DNA of 64,000 bases, from assembly GCF_026262505.1 (NCBI RefSeq), contig NC_067206.1, positions 682,001 to 746,000 of the forward strand, given 5' to 3'. Positions 49,998 to 61,700 of this stretch are shown here, piece by piece. Each line of letters opens with the position of its first letter. The stretch's first letter is position 1. A program made the position numbers and the translations under genes. The stretch is from Trichomonas vaginalis G3. Its lineage: Eukaryota; Parabasalia; Trichomonadida; Trichomonadidae. The notes under the pieces are model-generated. The model was not told where the DNA came from, made no database searches, and saw only the letters and a program-made list of their open reading frames with translations.

Positions 49998-50530
49998 CGC
50001 TTTTAAATTATTAAATTATTTTATAACTATTTACAATAAGTCGGGTTAATTGAATATCTGTATGTTTCCATCAATTAAGGTGATTTGCTAAATATTTATT
50101 GCGTTAATTCGAATATTGATAATCTTCACTATATAATTATTGAATAAAGAACCAATATCTATTAAAAAGTAATATGTTATTGATGGTGCGTTACCATTTG
50201 TAGTATTTGCAAGTTTGTGTAATATGAAATCGTATAAAATTATTGGCATTCATAATCTGAATTATGTAAACTATTCAATTAAAATTTTTGCCAAGTTTAT
50301 CCATGAAAACAATGGCTAAGAATTGCTAGTCACATCAAGCAAAGACATTGGAAATAATATATTTTGATCAACCTCATTTGAAGAAACAACCTTTGATCTG
50401 ATATGAAAGAAAATGTTAATTTATTATGATAAACCTGAATGTTAAAATAGCTACTTTTCAATAAAAGAATATTTTAGAGATAAAATATTAAGACAGATAA
50501 TAAAATAAAGAAAGGATATTAATTTTGAAA
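49998..50530. other. intergenic, nothing recognised
   Basis: AT-rich spacer between two minus-strand genes. No gene, RNA or repeat found. Confidence 0.5.
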
Positions 50531-52195
50531 TCACTGCTTTGGAGCTGGGTAACGTGGTTGAGCAGGAGTTGGAACAAAGTTAACGAGATGGCAGAATTCG
50601 TCGACTTGGCGAGGAACTTCCTCCAAAACTTCGGCAGCAAGGGCCGGGCCGCCTCTTGAAGCGAATTCTCTGAATGGAACGAACTGGACGATATCTCTCT
50701 TCATGACTTGGCCGTTTGTAGCTCTGAGAGGAACCTCATCTGCGTCAAGTCTGTCCATTTCCTCAAAATCGGCCTTTCCGACACCGACAATGATGATGGA
50801 GAGCGGGGCATCAACAGTGGCTGCAACAATTGCATCAATTGTGGCAGACATATCGTTAATAATGCCATCCGTAATAATAAGTAAAATTGTGTAAGTTCTA
50901 GACTCTGCGAATGAAGCTCTAGCAACTCCTGTTGCTGCCTGAATAACTGGAGCAAAGAGAGTTGGTCCTGATAAGCGTACATTGAATAATGAATTTCTGT
51001 AAGCTCCGATGATGCCCTGGAGGCCGTCAACGTTCGGATCGTTTGGATTGAATGTAAGAGGGAAGCAGTGGGAGACTTGTCCGCCAACAATTCCACCAAA
51101 TCCGAAAACTGGGAATTTCTGATCGGAATCGTAAGGACAGATAACGCCACCGACAGACCAGATGCATGTCTCGTACTGATTTGGAGCTTGGTTGTTGATA
51201 AAGTGGAGAGAATTTGCATTATTTGGATCTCCGTTAGAAGCAGTAAAGTCTATGGCTGTAATAAGGTTCAACTGGAGTCCTCCGCGAAGGTAATCAACAA
51301 ATGTTGGATGCTGTGTTAATTGGATGGAGCCAATTTTGATTTTACCCATTTCTTTTCCTTTGTTCTTGATAACGAGTTCCGTGCCTGTATTTTCCATCAT
51401 TTCCTTGAGGGACATTTGAGCGGAGCCAATTAAGTAGTCCAACTTTCCTTCGCGGAAATCATAAGCAGAAAGTGTCAAAGGAACATCCATATCGCCGTTA
51501 CATAATGACTGAAGCGGGATCTCAAAGGTTTTGATATTGCAGGAGTTGCATTTTGGATAAACTGCCGAACGATATGTTGGAAGTAGTTTTCCTGTTTCGC
51601 TTGGCTTTGAAATGACGAGATATGGACGGTTTGAATGGAATGTGCGTACTTTCTTCAGATTCTTGAAAGCGAAATCCATTTTAACGCGAGAATTGCAAGA
51701 TTGAGCTTGTTCCGCAATAATAGTTAAGAAGCCTCTCTTATCATGTTGCGTATCATGCTTGAGCTCTAAGACGATTTCTGTTCCTAAATTTGTGACAATG
51801 TGCTGTACATTTGTGTCACAATACCCAATGAAGTCATGGTGAGATAAATCGCCCTTTTCAGAGTCACAATCGTATACACAGAACCTTAGTGGTTGGTTTG
51901 TTTCGAAAACATAGAGAGCGCGAAGGACTTTGACCCATTGAGGATTTGGATTATCCCAAATAACTTCTGTTCTTGCGACTTCTACCATGCGGCCGTTCAT
52001 TGGGATGAAAAGAACGCACATTGGGTCACTTTCACTGCCGATATCCATCTTCTTGAGTTCTTTGCCGCCAACGTGCATATCTATAATAGGAGCATCACCA
52101 GTGACTTCTGCTGAAGAAGTGTTCTGTACTTCTACCTGGCCCGAGTTTGTTGATTTAATTGACTGAGGTTTCCAAGCACCATATGCTATACTCAT
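50531..52195 (-). CDS. copine (C2A-C2B-vWA calcium-dependent phospholipid-binding protein)
   Basis: 554 residues, the usual copine length. A 30-residue N-terminal extension precedes C2A (about 35-165, VRTEVIWDNPNPQW-like strands, YDCDSEKGDLSHHDFIG with the calcium-loop acidic residues) and C2B (about 165-300, SAYDFREGKLDYLIGSAQMSL). The C-terminal copine/vWA domain (about 310-525) has a MIDAS-like DFTASNGDP at about 313, the copine hallmark GGQVSHCFPL, and ILLIITDGIINDM. In the family, rising calcium drives binding to membrane phosphatidylserine while the vWA domain recruits partners. ATG at 52195 is the only reasonable start. All expected motifs are present. Confidence 0.93.
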   Translation of the reverse strand: MSIAYGAWKPQSIKSTNSGQVEVQNTSSAEVTGDAPIIDMHVGGKELKKMDIGSESDPMCVLFIPMNGRMVEVARTEVIWDNPNPQWVKVLRALYVFETNQPLRFCVYDCDSEKGDLSHHDFIGYCDTNVQHIVTNLGTEIVLELKHDTQHDKRGFLTIIAEQAQSCNSRVKMDFAFKNLKKVRTFHSNRPYLVISKPSETGKLLPTYRSAVYPKCNSCNIKTFEIPLQSLCNGDMDVPLTLSAYDFREGKLDYLIGSAQMSLKEMMENTGTELVIKNKGKEMGKIKIGSIQLTQHPTFVDYLRGGLQLNLITAIDFTASNGDPNNANSLHFINNQAPNQYETCIWSVGGVICPYDSDQKFPVFGFGGIVGGQVSHCFPLTFNPNDPNVDGLQGIIGAYRNSLFNVRLSGPTLFAPVIQAATGVARASFAESRTYTILLIITDGIINDMSATIDAIVAATVDAPLSIIIVGVGKADFEEMDRLDADEVPLRATNGQVMKRDIVQFVPFREFASRGGPALAAEVLEEVPRQVDEFCHLVNFVPTPAQPRYPAPKQ

Positions 52196-52661
52196 TTAGA
52201 AATTTAACTTTTTTGCAGAAAAATTTTAATGTAAAGTTCAGAATCATCGCTCACAGCATTTCTTATTTAGATGGAATGGAATATAATTAAACTAAAAATT
52301 AATTTTCATAAATTTTTGACACGACTTTCAAGTTAAAAAATATTACTCTTGCAATAATGAATAATTTTTCTAACGATGAGAATTTTTCAAAAACCCATAA
52401 AAAGGTGACGATGATCGGATCCCGATCCTTTTTGAGAAATTTATTAATATTTGAATTACTTATATAAACTAGAATAAATTTTAGAAATCGTTAATTGAGA
52501 GAAATTACACTCTAGAATTGAAATTTTTGATAGGAGAACGATTAAAAATTTATTTTCCAGAAACAAATTCGCACAGAAAGGGTTCAAATAAAAAGAAATC
52601 TAAATTAAAATCAGATATCTTTATATTATATAATATAAAATAAAGATGATTAGAACGCATT
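52196..52661. other. intergenic, nothing recognised
   Basis: AT-rich spacer between two minus-strand genes, with the promoter of the copine gene and the 3' end of the ACSL gene. Confidence 0.5.
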
Positions 52662-54563
52662 TTAAGCAGCTGGATAGAGAGAATCAGCAATCTTTTCATA
52701 CTTAGCCTTGATCTTGTTAATCTGTGGTTTCTGGGATGGTGTGAGCAATCCATTTTCGATTGTGAATGGCTCTGTATCGAGATAGATATTAAGAATCTTT
52801 TCAAAACCGCGAAGATGTTCATCATTATAAACTTTGTCTAAGTTATCCATCATTGTCTTCTTGACTCCTTCCTTATCTGTCTCCATCTGTTTGATCAAAT
52901 CGTTTGTTGGGATAACAATAGCAACTGGTCTATCATGCATTGAGTTTGCATAAACAAAGATAGACTGAACACCAACAGCTGTGCCGTAAATATCTGTAAG
53001 TGATGTGATGGAGATGTACTCGCCCTGAGAAAGTTTGACGAGTTGCTTGACTCTGTCGATGATCTGGATTGTTCCGTCTGGAAGTAATTTGCCGACATCG
53101 CCTGTTGCAAACCATCCATCAACCATAGCTTCTTTTGTGAGTTCTGGCTTCTTGTAGTATTCCTTGAACAATGATGGACCGCGGAACATCAATTCACCTG
53201 CTGGAATTTCTCCACGTGGGTCGTAGTCCATGCCTGGAACGCGGCGGAGTTTCATATCGATTGTGACGCAGACAGGACCGACAGTGTTTGGATTCCTGTC
53301 GCCGCACTGTTGTACGCATCCTGCAGCGGAAATTTCTGTGAGTCCGTAGCCTTGGATGATGTTTGGAGTGATTGTGGCGCGGCAGAACTCGTAGACGTGT
53401 GGGAGAATTGGAGCACCGCCGTTAACAATGAGGCGGAGTCTTCCTCCTAATGCTCCTGAGAATTTGGAGAGAAGGAAGGTATCTATGATGGAAGATGGCT
53501 TCTTTCCGGTAAGAAGGCAGTTATTCTTGTGATTGATGGCCCAGTTGACAAGCATTCTGACTGGAGCTGGGAGTTCGTTGATCTTCTTCATCATGTTATC
53601 GTAAATTCTGTTGAAAACACGAGGAACGGCGCAGATAATTGTAGGATGTAATGCTTGAATATCTGAAACCATATTTCTGATATCGCCTGAATAAAATCCT
53701 GTTCTTGCACCCTGACAAATCAAAGTTGTTTGTGAACATAACTCGTAGATGTGAGCTAATGGGAGGAATGAGAAGTATGTATCTGTCTGAGTAACAGAAG
53801 TGCCCATACCACCAAGACCATTGCCTCCAGCCATGATATTCTGATGAGAAAGGACGCAGCCCTTTGGTTCGCCTGTTGAACCACTTGTGTACATGATCAT
53901 GGCTGTGTCATTAGTATCGAGCTTGACTGGCTTGAAATCTACTGATTCGCCAAGCTTAAACAACTCATCAATGGTTATTAGATCTGGATCTTGGATTGAT
54001 GGTTTCGGATCGATAGAAATGACTTTCTGTACGCGTGGAACTTGCTTCTTGACTTCCATGGCCTTTTCTAAGTTCTTTTTATGGACAAGAATTACTTTGC
54101 ATTCAGAATGATCGGTAATATATTGAGCAGCATTAGGGCCAAGTGAATCGTAAACAGGAACTGGAACGATACCGGCATATAATGATCCGAATTGAGCGAC
54201 TTGCCACATTATACAATTAACTGAGTAAACACCGAGTTTATCACCTGGTTCAAGACCGAGTGCTTTGAGGCCTTTTGCCCATTTGATGCACAATTCTTTG
54301 AATTCTGTATAATTGATCCATTTATAAGGGCCTAACTTGCCATCTGCATCAACAACACGCTCGCCGAAGCAATCATGCTTAGGATAGATGACAACAGAGC
54401 TGTCAAGCATTTCAGGCAATGTTCTAACATCTGGACGATAAGTGAAATGTGTTAATGGAGCTCCGCCGTTTTCGTGAATGCGAATTGAATTGATATAAAC
54501 AGGACTCTCATCTGGTGATGTGGAAGGTTCCCATTCAACTGTGGTTCCAGGACGGATATCCAT
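52662..54563 (-). CDS. long-chain acyl-CoA synthetase (ACSL type)
   Basis: 633 residues of an ANL-superfamily adenylating enzyme that activates long-chain fatty acids (fatty acid + ATP + CoA to acyl-CoA + AMP + PPi). Motifs in order are the P-loop TSGSTGEPKG (about 226-235), HIYELCSQTTLICQGAR, GGAPILPHVYEFCRA, the adenine-binding GYGLTEISAAG (about 402), GWFATGDVGKLLPDGTIQIIDR (about 480-500) and VKLSQGEYIS, a typical ACSL hinge/CoA segment. There is no signal peptide or membrane span, so it is probably a peripheral cytosolic or ER-face enzyme. Trichomonads scavenge host lipids, which fits. TCATAT at 54574-54579 on the minus strand is a plausible initiator 11 nt upstream of the ATG. Confidence 0.95.
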   Translation of the reverse strand: MDIRPGTTVEWEPSTSPDESPVYINSIRIHENGGAPLTHFTYRPDVRTLPEMLDSSVVIYPKHDCFGERVVDADGKLGPYKWINYTEFKELCIKWAKGLKALGLEPGDKLGVYSVNCIMWQVAQFGSLYAGIVPVPVYDSLGPNAAQYITDHSECKVILVHKKNLEKAMEVKKQVPRVQKVISIDPKPSIQDPDLITIDELFKLGESVDFKPVKLDTNDTAMIMYTSGSTGEPKGCVLSHQNIMAGGNGLGGMGTSVTQTDTYFSFLPLAHIYELCSQTTLICQGARTGFYSGDIRNMVSDIQALHPTIICAVPRVFNRIYDNMMKKINELPAPVRMLVNWAINHKNNCLLTGKKPSSIIDTFLLSKFSGALGGRLRLIVNGGAPILPHVYEFCRATITPNIIQGYGLTEISAAGCVQQCGDRNPNTVGPVCVTIDMKLRRVPGMDYDPRGEIPAGELMFRGPSLFKEYYKKPELTKEAMVDGWFATGDVGKLLPDGTIQIIDRVKQLVKLSQGEYISITSLTDIYGTAVGVQSIFVYANSMHDRPVAIVIPTNDLIKQMETDKEGVKKTMMDNLDKVYNDEHLRGFEKILNIYLDTEPFTIENGLLTPSQKPQINKIKAKYEKIADSLYPAA

Positions 54564-55481
54564 ATTTGATGTGATATGAAGCTCTGAAGTGATGATGTGA
54601 ATTCGAATAATCTGACATAAAAGGGTTGATTTTTTGCTTTAATTTAAATGTAGATATATATTGTATTGTTTTTGAATCGTTCGCGTAAAGTCGATTAATA
54701 AAGTGACTTTTTCCATATATTTCATCTCACTGTAATGTGCTTCTTTTGGAAACAATGGATAAAATAATTGATAGTTTATTGATTTGCAATTCAAATTTGA
54801 ATAATGTTCAATTTTTCAATTAACAAAATCGTTCATGATCTTAGAATGCGATGATATATATAATTCTAGCGTTTTTCAACTGAAAATGAATTGAATTCTC
54901 TGAAACCATATCTGAATTCAATCGGGTTCTCTTGCGTGGCCAATGCGATATCTGAATTAATTAGTCTTAGAAATATGTTGAGATGAGCAATTCCAAAAGG
55001 TTTAAGCTAGCAATACTGGATAAAAGCATGAAGATCTAAGAAAATGTTTTCATCTCTTTAATTTTTCATTTTCGTACTTGAAAACATATTAGCCTTTCCA
55101 TACATACATAAAATTTTGACGTTGAATCACGCATTTGCCAATTAATATTTTGTTTTCTTCCATAATTGGATGAATCTATTTAGCTACATAATTTTACAAA
55201 ATGTATACATGTATCAATTAAAGGAAATATCTATAAAACGTATAAAAGTCAGCATGATGGTTTCTTTGGATATGTTTGAGAAAAAAGATGACAATTCAAA
55301 TGGAGAAACATATAAATGATACTGCATTGCAATAGAAGATGGAAAATAACATATGAAAGTTGATGATGCTAATGAATTTATTGGATTGTTAGATCAATAA
55401 GATGTAGGAATTAGGAAAATGGGATCGATGAAAACTGTAGATTCTTATGTTGAAGTCATAATTTTAAAAAGTAACTGTAAT
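54564..55481. other. 918-bp intergenic region, no gene recognised
   Basis: AT-rich. Around 55250-55430 base composition and several short in-phase frames (for example MKVDDANEFIGLLDQ at about 55353-55400) hint at a decayed gene, but nothing identifiable remains. It ends at the tRNA gene. Confidence 0.4.
54574..54579 (-). promoter_or_regulatory. initiator-like TCATAT upstream of the ACSL gene
   Basis: Minus-strand TCATATCACATC matches TCA+1YW and would give a leader of about 13 nt, typical for trichomonad genes. Confidence 0.4.
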
Positions 55482-55553
55482 GGTCCCGTAGTGTAGCGGT
55501 TATCACTTGGGACTTTGAATCCCGAAATCCAGGTTCGACTCCTGGCGGGACCA
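55482..55553 (+). tRNA. tRNA-Gln (anticodon TTG)
   Basis: A complete 72-nt cloverleaf without intron. The acceptor stem is GGTCCCG (55482-55488) with CGGGACC (55546-55552) and discriminator A. The D arm contains GTAGCGGTTATCAC. The anticodon stem TGGGA/TCCCG (one T-G pair) closes loop CTTTGAA, with TTG at 55515-55517. The T arm is CCAGG-TTCGACT-CCTGG with B box GGTTCGACTCC. A T5 run at 55557-55561 is a normal Pol III terminator. It reads CAA and, by wobble, CAG. Confidence 0.96.
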
Positions 55554-55556
55554 TAA

Positions 55557-55561
55557 TTTTT
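55557..55561 (+). terminator. RNA polymerase III T5 terminator of tRNA-Gln
   Basis: TTTTT begins four bases after the discriminator base, the usual Pol III stop. Confidence 0.7.
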
Positions 55562-55723
55562 GACTTTTTATATCGAAAGTTGTAAATGTTTCAAATCTCT
55601 AATTTTATTTTAATTTGTTTATATTTATGGTTAGCTTGTTCTGAATAAAATAATTGCTTGGCAGTAAATTCAATGTGTACAAAATAACGTATTTTTCCCA
55701 ATAGGAATTTTGTGAAATTTTAA

Positions 55724-58700
55724 ATGTTTCGTCTGGAGCCAACAGTAGTTTATTTTCCAGACACATTTATAACTTCCGAGTCCACATTTGCTGTAGATAT
55801 TATTAATGATAGCTCAGAGAAAACAGACTACAAATGGAGTGTTTATGAATCTGCATCTGCCGAAAATCAATCAATGGCTGTTGGAGATATCTTAGATTTG
55901 AATGAAAGAAACAGTAAGCAAGATATTAAGCAATTCAACAATGCAATATTTCAACCAGTTCAAAATTCAGGCGAAATTTGGCCAAAACGTAAAACAACTG
56001 CAACAATTACATTCCATCCTGCTGAAGCACGTCAATATGTACAAAATCTTTATCTAGATTTCGGTGAAAATCACAAAAGAGTTCCGATTGAATTACGTGG
56101 CACGGGATTACCACCAGAAGCATCTTTTGATGTTAGTACTATCAGTGTTGGTCATATTCCTCTCGATACAGTGCAGGAATACAAAGTGAACCTTATTAAT
56201 TTAGGCAGTGTTGATGTAGATTTTAAATACGAGCCAAATCAAGAATCATCACTTAAATTTACATTCTCTCCATCAGAAGGAAAGCTAAAAGTTGGAGAAA
56301 AGATTCCAATAACTCTTACAATGGCAGCAAATCAAGTTGGTAATTTTAACGAAACATTTACTTTCAAAATCAAAGGTGCATTGAAAACTCATCCAACTTT
56401 ACTTGTATATGGAAGAGTTGATGGCCCTGTCTACACAATTTCTTCGAAAAATCTTAATTTTGGTGACGTAAGTTATGGATTTTTATACTCAAAGTCATTT
56501 ACAATCGAAAACAAAACAAACATACCATTCGATTATCGCCTTCATTTCGAGCAAAACACTACTTTTGCGCCAAGAGAATTCAGTGTAAAACCGGATACAG
56601 GCACTGTAGACAAATTTGCAACTAAAACTATTACTGTTGAAATGATTCCGAACTCAATACAAAACTACGAAGTCAAATTATGGATTGATATCCACGAATT
56701 CCAGAAAAATGTCGAAAAAATCAAGATATACGCGAACTGTATCAGTCCAACCGTAGTCATACCACAACCAGTAATCAAATGCGAAAATGTCTTTATCAAC
56801 TATCCATACGAAAAAACGTTTACTTTCGAAAATACTTCAGCATTACCTGCAAAATACGAGATTCTAGTAGAAGACCAAGGAAAATCAGCACCTGCAAAGG
56901 TCGAAATTGCCAAGAACCAAGGAGTTATTGAACCAAATTCCAAATTAGACACTCAATTCACAATTACACCATTAATTCTCGGACCAATTACAATTCCATG
57001 CTATTTAAAGATTGATTCTAATACTGGAATTGTTATTCCGTGGTCAATAAGTGCTGTTTCCATTGGTCCAACTGTTGATATTTCACATAAACATATTAAT
57101 TTCGGAACGATTCCTGTTCTTCAGAACAAATCGATACCATTATTACTTACAAACACATCTCTTATCCCTGTTGATTACTCAATCACTATTGAATCAGAGA
57201 ATACTGCATTCAACGTCCAACAGAAGGAAGGAACGATTCCTCCATTAGAAAAATCTCAAATTCCTATCATTGCAAACCTCGATGATACATTAACATTCAA
57301 TGGAAAACTTGTTTTGAACATTCAATACTTAAATCCAATAACAATTCCACTTGCTGCAACAGGATCGGGTACTCCAATGTATTCATCAATTCCTATGGAC
57401 ACAATTGATTTCGGAAGTATCTTAAATGAGAGAGTTTCAACGGTGAAGTTCACTCTTACAAATAAAGGGAGAAGAACACAAGAATTGAGGTGGTCTTACG
57501 GGCGTATAAAAGTTCCTGAAGCGGTCCAGAAGACATTCAAACTTGTCATCAATCCAGAAGTCTACACAATAGAATCGCATGATACAATAGAATACACAAT
57601 ACAAGTATTTTGTCCTTCAGCTGTTACTTTTACTGCTGAATTGATTTGCAATGCAACAATTGGCCGACAAAGAGTTGAATTATTCCATCCAACAATAAAA
57701 GGATCCATATTCAAACCGAACTTGAATTTCTCCACAAAACAAATAGAATTCGAATACATACACAACTACAAGAAAGAAGAAGAAATCATCATGAATTCTA
57801 CAGAAAATTTGACACAGCCATCATTTGATTTGATGCCTGTCCAAGAAACAACATTCGATGTAGTAAATATTAATCCAATACCTGTAGATCTAGTAATTCA
57901 AACTCAAGAGCCATTTACGACTGATGTCACTTCACTTCACCTGGACACAAATCAACAAAGAACGATTGTTGTCACATTTAATGCTCCTTTCAAGACAGAT
58001 TTCTTTTCTGAGTCAATAACAAGGAAAATCAATTTTTCTGTTGTCGATCATCCAGCCAAAATTTCCTTGAATGCTAAATGCAATTATATATTCCCCAATT
58101 TAGCATTTGAACCATCAACGAGTGTTGATTTCGGAAACATGATGTTGAACACTGAAGAAGAAGTTTCTTTAACAATGAAGTCAGTATCATCATCACCTGT
58201 TGAATGGTCATGGGAACTGATGGCTGAAAACGCTGATAAATCATTGTCAAGGATATTCGATGTATTTCCAATTAAAGGATACATTGAGCCATTCCAGTCA
58301 GACACAATTCACTTCTCTTTCTCAGCAATTGCTTCTCAGGAAGGAGGATCAAAGACTTACAAAGGAAAGGCTGTTTGTCATGTAACAGGTGGTCCTGATT
58401 ACGTCATTGATTTGAAAGGAAATGCTGTGGCAATTGACTACGGAATTTCTCCACTTTCAATCAATTTCGGTGACAAATTTTACAATGAAAATTTGTCAAG
58501 TAAAATCACACTTAAAAACGGATCAGATTTGCCAATCAAATACACAACTAAAGTACCAAAATTTAACTTACTTAGCCAGCTAAGTATCACTCCAAGTGAT
58601 GGAGTAATTCCTGTTGAAGGAGCATTCACTTTAACAGTTAATTGTTTATGTGGAAAACCAGGTAATTTCAATGACTATTTCCTGATACAAATTGGTCATT

Positions 58701-61700
58701 ACGAAGAACAGAAAATCCCTATAATTGTTAATTCATATTTCCCTCAATTGATGTTGAATATTCCTCGCCATGAAACTGACTACAGTTTGCAACAAAGTCC
58801 TGAATCTCCTCCTGAAGAATTGATAAATCTTGAAAGCAAATTGGCAATCGAAAGAGAGAATCAGAAACTTCCTTATTCCAACAACAAACAAGAAAGAGAA
58901 AGATTGACATTCCAGAAGAAGATATTTAGCAAATATCTCTTCGATATCGGTCAAATAATTGTTGGAGATACTTTGGAGTTTCCTTTCGATGTTAAATCAT
59001 TAGTTCCCTTGAATTTACCTGTTATAGTTAATGTTGAATCCTTAAAGAACACTGGTTTCTACATTAAATCAACAAACATAACAATGAAACCAAATGAAGA
59101 AAGTTCTATCGTTATCGGTTTTGACACTTCAAAACGTACAAATAATTTGACAGGAAATGTAGAATATTCAATTTATTTAGTACTTGGAGAGAGCCAAAAC
59201 CATATAATAGAGATAGTTTTGAACGCAAAGATCGTGTTACCGAGATTCACTTTATCCACAAAAGTCTTCAATTTCGATGAAGTTATTGTTGGTCAATCAA
59301 AGACAATGACTCTTCAAATTCAAAACATGAATACTTTTCCATGTGAATTTGCTTTCCTTGATCAGATTGAATCGAATTCAAGTGCTACTTCAAAGGCATC
59401 TACAGCAAGAAGAGTTGAAACGGCCAGATCAAAGAAATCAACAAAAACTGTTCAGCCAAAGAAAGAAACAAACAACGAAGAGGAAGAAGAAGAGGAAGAG
59501 AAACTAATAATTTACCAAACTAAGCCAAGTAATGGTGTTTTACCTCCTTCTTCTTTCCAAAACATCGAAATCACTTTCACTCCTGTTGAAGGAATCAATT
59601 ACAACTTCAAACTCCCTCTCAAGATGAAGCACAATCCAAAAGATGAAATGTTAAAACTCTTTGGAAAAGGTGTTCAAATGAAAATTGAGTTTGAACCTCC
59701 TTCTTTGAGTTTGCCTGCAATTTTGCCATTTTCTGACAGTTCGATTTCTGATGTAAAACTGAAGAATAACACGAACTATCCAATAGAAGTGTTTTCTTAT
59801 AACTTCGACTACGAGTTATATGTCAATACTTTTATAAAGAAGAAACAAGAGTCTCAAAACAACACAGTTTCTGATGAAGCAGTTGCAAATGTTTCTAAAT
59901 TCTCTATTTGTGTTATTGTTCATGGTCCAAGTCAAACTGGTCGAACAACTGTCTCTAAAATGATCTCGAAATACTTGAATGCTCGTGTTATTTCTCTTAC
60001 AGAGTTATGGCAGCCAATTATCGAGAGACAAGAAGGATATGCCGCAGCGGATTTGATTGCAAAACTCGGAACAAGAATCCAAGAAAGTGATTGTATGAAT
60101 GGTTTTGTCATTGATGGTTTAGATGCTTTACAACAAAACCAAGACACAGAAAACTACATGACACAAGTTTTGAAAGCAAAAGGTTGTTACGATGAATGTT
60201 TGAACAATCCATTCAATAACATTCCTCATAACAATCCAACAAACATCGAATTGGCTTTGAACTATGTTTTGGAGTCATTGGATGGTCATTATGTTTTCTT
60301 TGTCGGCTGCAAATGCACCATTGATACAATACAGAAGAGAGCTGAAGAAGAAGAAAGACTTGAAAAGAAGAGAATTGCAAAAGAAAGACAACAAGAGAAA
60401 ATCGCTTTGTTCAACATGACTGAAGAAGAATACGACAAATTAAGTCCTGAAGAACAAGAAGAAATAGATAAGAAGAGAAAAGCGTTGAGAAAGAAGATAA
60501 TTAAAGCAGAACAAGAGAAGCAACAATCAGAAGAAAATGAAAAAACATCAAGATCAAAACATAGATCTAAAACTTCTTCAAGAGAAAAATCTTCGCATGA
60601 AAAATCAGATAAAAAAGACGACAAACATGAAAAATCACGTGAGGAAAGACATAAAAAATCTCGCTCTAAAACTAATGAAGAAGAAAAGAATATACAATCA
60701 AATAAAGACATAAAAGAAACAAAACCGACTAAAAGTGACAAACCAAAAACAAACAAAAAAGGAATTCCATTAGATCCATTAGAGTTTTCTCAGATGCTGT
60801 TCAATATGTCAATTGGATCAATAGCTAACAAGATAAAGAATTCAACAGAGAACTTCCAAGCAATTGATCCAGCGACATTGACAACGAAAAACAATGAAGA
60901 AGAAGAAAAGAAGGAATTAACAATAGATTTGAACAAAAACTCAACAGATAATTTACCAAACAACGAGCAAAAAACTGAAGAAGAAGAAAACAATGAGCCA
61001 AAATCAATCAAATCATTGAATTCCATTGTTGTTTCAACAGATTTCTCTTTGAAAGACGTTGAAAATGAAATTACATCATTTTTGCCATCATTAAACACCA
61101 TCAAAGAAAACGCTTTCACTTCTTTGATTCCAGGAGCAGTTACAGGAATGAGTAATGACATTGACGAGCCTCTTTCCAAATTCAAGGAGACTTCTCCTTA
61201 TTTCTCAATTGTTGTTGATGAACCATACACAGAATTGCCTGAAGATTTAAACTCCACTTTAACAGAACAAAGTGGAAGAACAAGTAAATCATTTAAGTCG
61301 AGATCATTGAGTAAGTCAAAGAAATTGCAACAAACAAATCATGAAGACCAGGTTGATATATCAAAACTCACTCCAAGATGGAAGATCGATGCAAATTCAT
61401 CAATAACTTTGCAAATAAAGTTCATGCCAACAATTCCAGGAAGTTTCAAAACAGATCTTTACTTCGGAATTCTCGGTTGCAAGTACGAAATGCTCAAAGT
61501 AAATGTTTCTGGTGCTTGCGCCGGTCCCGATGTTGACAGAAACATTTTGCAGATGTTTGAAAACAAAAGTGGTTACAACAATGATGAAAAAGAATATCAG
61601 TTTGGCCCTATTTTACTGAGTGGCAAACAGAAACAATCCAATCCTGTTTCTGAGAAAGTTACGCTCAAAAACATTTCTCAGTTCCCTGCAGAAGTTCATT

